Shown piece by piece: positions 59,091-64,000 of a stretch of 64,000 nt of DNA; positions within the stretch are counted from its first letter, which is position 1, and every line of letters starts with the position of its first letter. The position numbers were made by a program, and so were the translations under genes. The notes under the pieces were generated by a model. The model saw nothing but the letters and a program-made list of their open reading frames with translations, did no database searches and was not told where the DNA came from. Source of the stretch: Silene latifolia (taxonomy: Eukaryota; Streptophyta; Magnoliopsida; Caryophyllales; Caryophyllaceae); the NCBI RefSeq assembly GCF_048544455.1, contig NC_133534.1, positions 217,477,735 to 217,541,734 of the forward strand, in the 5' to 3' direction.

Positions 59091-59650
59091 CCTTGTGGCT
59101 CGTTGTGTTGAACAATTGTAATTGTTCATTAGCCAATGTGAGTCGTTGGTGAACCATTTGTCCTTGTTCATTAATCCTTGTGACTCAGTGTGTGAACCAT
59201 TTGTCCTTGTTCATTAGTCCATGAGACTCGTTGTGTGAACCATTTATACTTGTTCATTAGCCCTTATGACTCGTTGTGTGAACTATTTGTCTTTGTTTAT
59301 TAGTAAATGTGACTCGTTGTGTGAATCATTTACCCTTGTTCATTAGTCCTTGTGACTCGTTGTGTTAAACAATTGTACTTGTTCATTAGTCCATGTGACT
59401 CGTTGTGTGAACCATTTGTCCTTGTTTATTAGTCCTTGTGGCTCGTTATGTTGAACAATTGAAATTGTTCATTAGCCAATGTGAATCGTCGTGTGAACCA
59501 TTTGTCCTTGTTCATTAGTCCTTGTGACTCGTTATGTGAACCATTTGTCCTTGTTCATTAGTCCATGTGACTCGTTGTGTGAACCATTTATCCTTGTTCA
59601 TTAGCCCTTATGACTCGTTGTGTGAACTATTTGTCCTTGTTTATTAGAAA

Positions 59651-61843
59651 ATGTGACTCGTTGTGTGAACCATTTACCCTTGTTCATTAGTCCATGTGAC
59701 TCGTTGTGTGAACCATTTGTCCTTTTTTATTAGTCCTTGTGACTCGTTGTGTTGAACAAATGTAATTGTTCATTAGCCAATGTGAATCGTTGTGTGAACC
59801 ATTTGTCCTTGTTCATTAGTCCTTGTGACTCGTTATGTGAACCATTTGCCCTTGTTCATTAGTCCATGTGGCTCGTTGTGTAAACCATTTATCCTTGTTC
59901 ATTAGCCCTTGTGAGTCGTTGTGTTAAACAATTGTACTTGTTCATTAGTCCATGTGACTCGTTGTGTGAACCATTTGTCCTTGTTTTTAGTCCTTGTGGC
60001 TCGTTGTGTTGAACAACTTTAATTGTTCATTAGTCCATGTGACTCGTTGTGTGAACCATTTGTCCTTGTTCATTAGTCCTTGTGACTCGTTGTATGAACC
60101 GTTTGTCTTTGTTCATTAGTCCTTGTGACTCATTGTGTTAAACAATTGTTCTTGTGCATTAGTCCAGGTGACTCGTTGTGTGAACAATTTGTCCTTGTTT
60201 ATTACTCTTTAGGACTCGTTGTGTTGAACAATTGTAATTAATCATTAGTAAATGTTACTTGTTGTGTGAACCATTTATCTTTGTTCATTAGTACTTGTGA
60301 CTCGTTGTGTTAAACAATTGTACTTGTTCATTAGCCCATGTGACTCGTTGTATGAACCATTTGTCCTTGTTTATTAGTCCTTGTGGCTCGTTGTGTTGCA
60401 CAATTGTAATTGTTAATTAGCCAATGTGACTCGTTGTGTGAACCATTTGTCCTTGTTCATTAGCCCTTGTGAGTCGTTGTGTGAACTATTTGTCCTTGTT
60501 TATTAGTAAATGTGACTCGTTGTGTGAATCATTTACCCTTGTTCATTAGTCCTTGTGACTCGTTGTGTTAAACAATTGTACTTGTTCATTAGTCCATGTG
60601 ACTCGTTATGTGAACCATTTGTCCTTGTTTATTATTCCTTGTGGCTCGTTATGTTGAACAATTGAAATTGTTCATTAGCCAATGTGAATCGTCGTGTGAA
60701 CCATTTGTCCTTGTTCATTAGTCCTTGTGACTCGTTATGTGAACCATTTGTCCTTGTTCATTAGTCCATGTGACTCGTTGTGTGAACCATTTATCCTTGT
60801 TCATTAGCCCTTATGACTCGTTGTGTGAACTATTTGTCCTTGTTTATTAGAAAATGTGACTCGTTGTGTGAACCATTTACCCTTGTTCATTTGTCCTTGT
60901 GACTCGTTGTGTTAAACAATTGTACTTGTTAATTAGTCCATGTGAGTCATTGTGTGAACCATTTGTCCTTGTTCATTAGTCCATGTGACTCGTTGTGTGA
61001 ACCATTTGTCTGTTTTATTAGTCCTTGTTACTCGTTGTGTTGAACAATTGTAATTGTTCATTAGCCAATGTGAGTCGTTGTGTGAACCATTTGTCCTTGT
61101 TCATTAGTCCTTGTGACTCGATTATCCGAACCATTTGTCCTTGTTCATTAGTCCATGTGACTCGTTGTGTGAACCATTTGTCCTTGTTTATTAGTCCTTG
61201 TGGCTCGTTGTGTTGAACAATTGTAATTGTTCATTAGCCAATGTGACTCGTTGTGTGAACCATTTGTCCTTGTTCATTAGCCCTTGTGAGTCGTTGTGTG
61301 AACTGTTTGTCCTTGTTTATTAGTAAATGTGACTCGTTGTGTGAACCATTTATCCTTGTTTATTAGTCCTTGAGGTTCGTTGTGTTGAAAAATTGTAATT
61401 GTTCATTAGCCAATGTGAATCGTTGTGTAATCCATTTGTCCTTGTTCACTTGTCCTTGTGACTCGTTGTGTGAACCATTTGTCCTTGTTCATTAGTCCTT
61501 GTGACTCGTTGTGTTTAAATTATTGTTCTTGTGTATTAGTCCATGTGACTCGTTGTGTGAACAATTTGTCCTTGTTCATTAGTCCATGTGACTCGTTGTG
61601 TGAACCATTTGTCCTTGTTCACTAGCCCTTGTGAGTCGTTGTGTGAACTATTTGTCCTTGTTTATTAGTAAATGTGACTCGTTGTGTGAACCATTTATCC
61701 TTGTTTATTAGTCCTTGTGGTTCGTTGTGTTGAACAATTGTAATTGTTCATTAGCCAATGTGAATCGTTGTGTGAACCATTTGTCCTTGTTCATTAGTCC
61801 TTGTGACTCGTTTTGTGAACCATTTGTCCTTGTTCATTAGTCC
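59651..61843. repeat. 51-monomer higher-order repeat C, copy 1
   Basis: 2193-bp unit (exactly 51 x 43). Markers recur at that offset: GTTGAACAAATG at 59751 and 61944, and TCTGTTTTATTAG at 61009 and 63202. The start is where the offset match begins. Confidence 0.86.
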
Positions 61844-64000
61844 ATGTGACTCGTTGTGTGAACCATTTACCCTTGTTCATTAGTCCATGTGACTCGTTGT
61901 GTGAACCATTTGTCCTTTTTTATTAGTCCTTGTGACTCGTTGTGTTGAACAAATGTAATTGTTCATTAGCCAATGTGAATCGTTGTGTGAACCATTTGTC
62001 CTTGTTCATTAGTCCTTGTGACTCGTTATGTGAACCATTTGCCCTTGTTCATTAGTCCATGTGGCTCGTTGTGTAAACCATTTATCCTTGTTCATTAGCC
62101 CTTGTGAGTCGTTGTGTTAAACAATTGTACTTGTTCATTAGTCCATGTGACTCGTTGTGTGAACCATTTGTCCTTGTTTTTAGTCCTTGTGGCTCGTTGT
62201 GTTGAACAACTTTAATTGTTCATTAGTCCATGTGACTCGTTGTGTGAACCATTTGTCCTTGTTCATTAGTCCTTGTGACTCGTTGTATGAACCGTTTGTC
62301 TTTGTTCATTAGTCCTTGTGACTCATTGTGTTAAACAATTGTTCTTGTGCATTAGTCCAGGTGACTCGTTGTGTGAACAATTTGTCCTTGTTTATTACTC
62401 TTTAGGACTCGTTGTGTTGAACAATTGTAATTAATCATTAGTAAATGTGACTTGTTGTGTGAACCATTTATCTTTGTTCATTAGTACTTGTGACTCGTTG
62501 TGTTAAACAATTGTACTTATTCATTAGCCCATGTGACTCGTTGTATGAACCATTTGTCCTTGTTTATTAGTCCTTGTGGCTCGTTGTGTTGCACAATTGT
62601 AATTGTTAATTAGCCAATGTGACTCGTTGTGTGAACCATTTGTCCTTGTTCATTAGCCCTTGTGAGTCGTTGTGTGAACTATTTGTCCTTGTTTATTAGT
62701 AAATGTGACTCGTTGTGTGAATCATTTACCCTTGTTCATTAGTCCTTGTGACTCGTTGTGTTAAACAATTGTACTTGTTCATTAGTCCATGTGACTCGTT
62801 GTGTGAACCATTTGTCCTTGTTTATTATTCCTTGTGGCTCGTTATGTTGAACAATTGAAATTGTTCATTAGCCAATGTGAATCGTCGTGTGAACCATTTG
62901 TCCTTGTTCATTAGTCCTTGTGACTCGTTATGTGAACCATTTGTCCTTGTTCATTAGTCCATGTGACTCGTTGTGTGAACCATTTATCCTTGTTCATTAG
63001 CCCTTATGACTCGTTGTGTGAACTATTTGTCCTTGTTTATTAGAAAATGTGACTCGTTGTGTGAACCATTTACCCTTGTTCATTTGTCCTTGTGACTCGT
63101 TGTGTTAAACAATTGTACTTGTTAATTAGTCCATGTGAGTCATTGTGTGAACCATTTGTCCTTGTTCATTAGTCCATGTGACTCGTTGTGTGAACCATTT
63201 GTCTGTTTTATTAGTCCTTGTTACTCGTTGTGTTGAACAATTGTAATTGTTCATTAGCCAATGTGAGTCGTTGTGTGAACCATTTGTCCTTGTTCATTAG
63301 TCCTTGTGACTCAGTGTGTGAACCATTTGTCCTTGTTCATTAGGACATGTGACTCGTTGTGTGAACCATTTGTCCTTGTTTATTAGTCCTTGTGGCTCGT
63401 TGTGTTGAACAATTGTAATTGTTCATTAGCCAATGTGACTCGTTGTGTGAACCATTTGTCCTTGTTCATTAGCCCTTGTGAGTCGTTGTGTGAACTGTTT
63501 GTCCTTGTTTATTAGTAAATGTGACTCGTTGTGTGAACCATTTATCCTTGTTTATTAGTCCTTGAGGTTCGTTGTGTTGAAAAATTGTAATTGTTCATTA
63601 GCCAATGTGAATCGTTGTGTAATCCATTTGTCCTTGTTCACTTGTCCTTGTGACTCGTTGTGTGAACCATTTGTCCTTGTTCATTAGTCCTTGTGACTCG
63701 TTGTGTTTAAATTATTGTTCTTGTGTATTAGTCCATGTGACTCGTTGTGTGAACAATTTGTCCTTGTTCATTAGTCCATGTGACTCGTTGTGTGAACCAT
63801 TTGTCCTTGTTCACTAGCCCTTGTGAGTCGTTGTGTGAACTATTTGTCCTTGTTTATTAGTAAATGTGACTCGTTGTGTGAACCATTTATCCTTGTTTAT
63901 TAGTCCTTGTGGTTCGTTGTGTTGAACAATTGTAATTGTTCATTAGCCAATGTGAATCGTTGTGTGAACCATTTGTCCTTGTTCATTAGTCCTTGTGACT
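61844..64000. repeat. 51-monomer higher-order repeat C, copy 2 (cut by window end)
   Basis: Second, nearly identical copy, matching copy 1 to the last base of the window (2157 of 2193 bp seen). Confidence 0.86.

Larger units (their letters stand above)
59091..64000. repeat. 43-bp satellite, segment 4
   Basis: About 114 monomers to the window end, so the array continues beyond it. It holds the 51-mer higher-order repeat C. A few monomers are irregular, for example GTTGGTGAACC near 59146. No genes. Confidence 0.96.

Noticed and set aside
1..64000. CENP-B box or telomere repeats
   Set aside because: I looked for the CENP-B box pattern in common monomers and for TTTAGGG arrays and saw neither; single AAACCCTAA matches in LTRs are chance.

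Overview
The window looks like repeat-dense nuclear DNA of a flowering plant, probably a eudicot, and probably centromeric or pericentromeric. The evidence is a long tandem satellite with multi-scale higher-order repeats, four Ty3/gypsy elements that look like the centromere-seeking CRM clade, a gag-only copia-type LTR element, and a CACTA DNA transposon with plant-type ends. I see no rRNA, tRNA or free-standing host gene. The species cannot be named from the sequence alone.

Layout. (1) A satellite with a 43-bp monomer fills 1-20607 and resumes at 44330-45158, 51026-53228 and 59091-64000, about 28.5 kb or roughly 660 monomers. Copies recur at offsets that are multiples of 43 bp: 4-mer (172 bp), 17-mer (731 bp), 51-mer (2193 bp), 78-mer (3353 bp, three tandem copies at about 8035-18093) and 84-mer (3612 bp). 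(2) A CACTA element (20608-44329, 3-bp target duplication CTT) interrupts the array. Its own sequence is only about 2.65 kb. It carries two exons of a 3-isopropylmalate dehydrogenase gene with the intron and splice sites preserved. (3) A 21-kb composite sits inside the CACTA: a gag-only copia-type LTR element (22594-43659, duplication ACACT). Its gag gene is split by a CRM-type element in reverse orientation (CRM-b, 26404-38650, duplication ATATT). The left LTR of CRM-b is in turn split by a second CRM-type element in forward orientation (CRM-a, 26418-32194, duplication ACTTC). The order of insertion is therefore satellite, CACTA, copia, CRM-b, CRM-a. (4) Two more CRM-type elements of one family lie in the satellite in opposite orientations: CRM-c (45159-51025, +, duplication ATTAG) and CRM-d (53229-59090, -, duplication CCTTG).

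How the parts work together. CRM-a and CRM-b each encode a nearly complete Gag-protease-reverse transcriptase-RNase H-integrase polyprotein with one frameshift, so they are recent and nearly intact. CRM-c and CRM-d have many frameshifts, at least two of them shared, while the two LTRs of CRM-c are almost identical. That suggests copying of already broken templates with enzymes supplied by other elements. The copia element has only gag and the CACTA has no visible transposase, so both would depend on partners elsewhere. Satellite duplications in this window preserve empty versions of the insertion sites, so the CACTA and CRM-c insertions came after the amplification that made those copies.

All alignments, counts and frame comparisons were made by eye.
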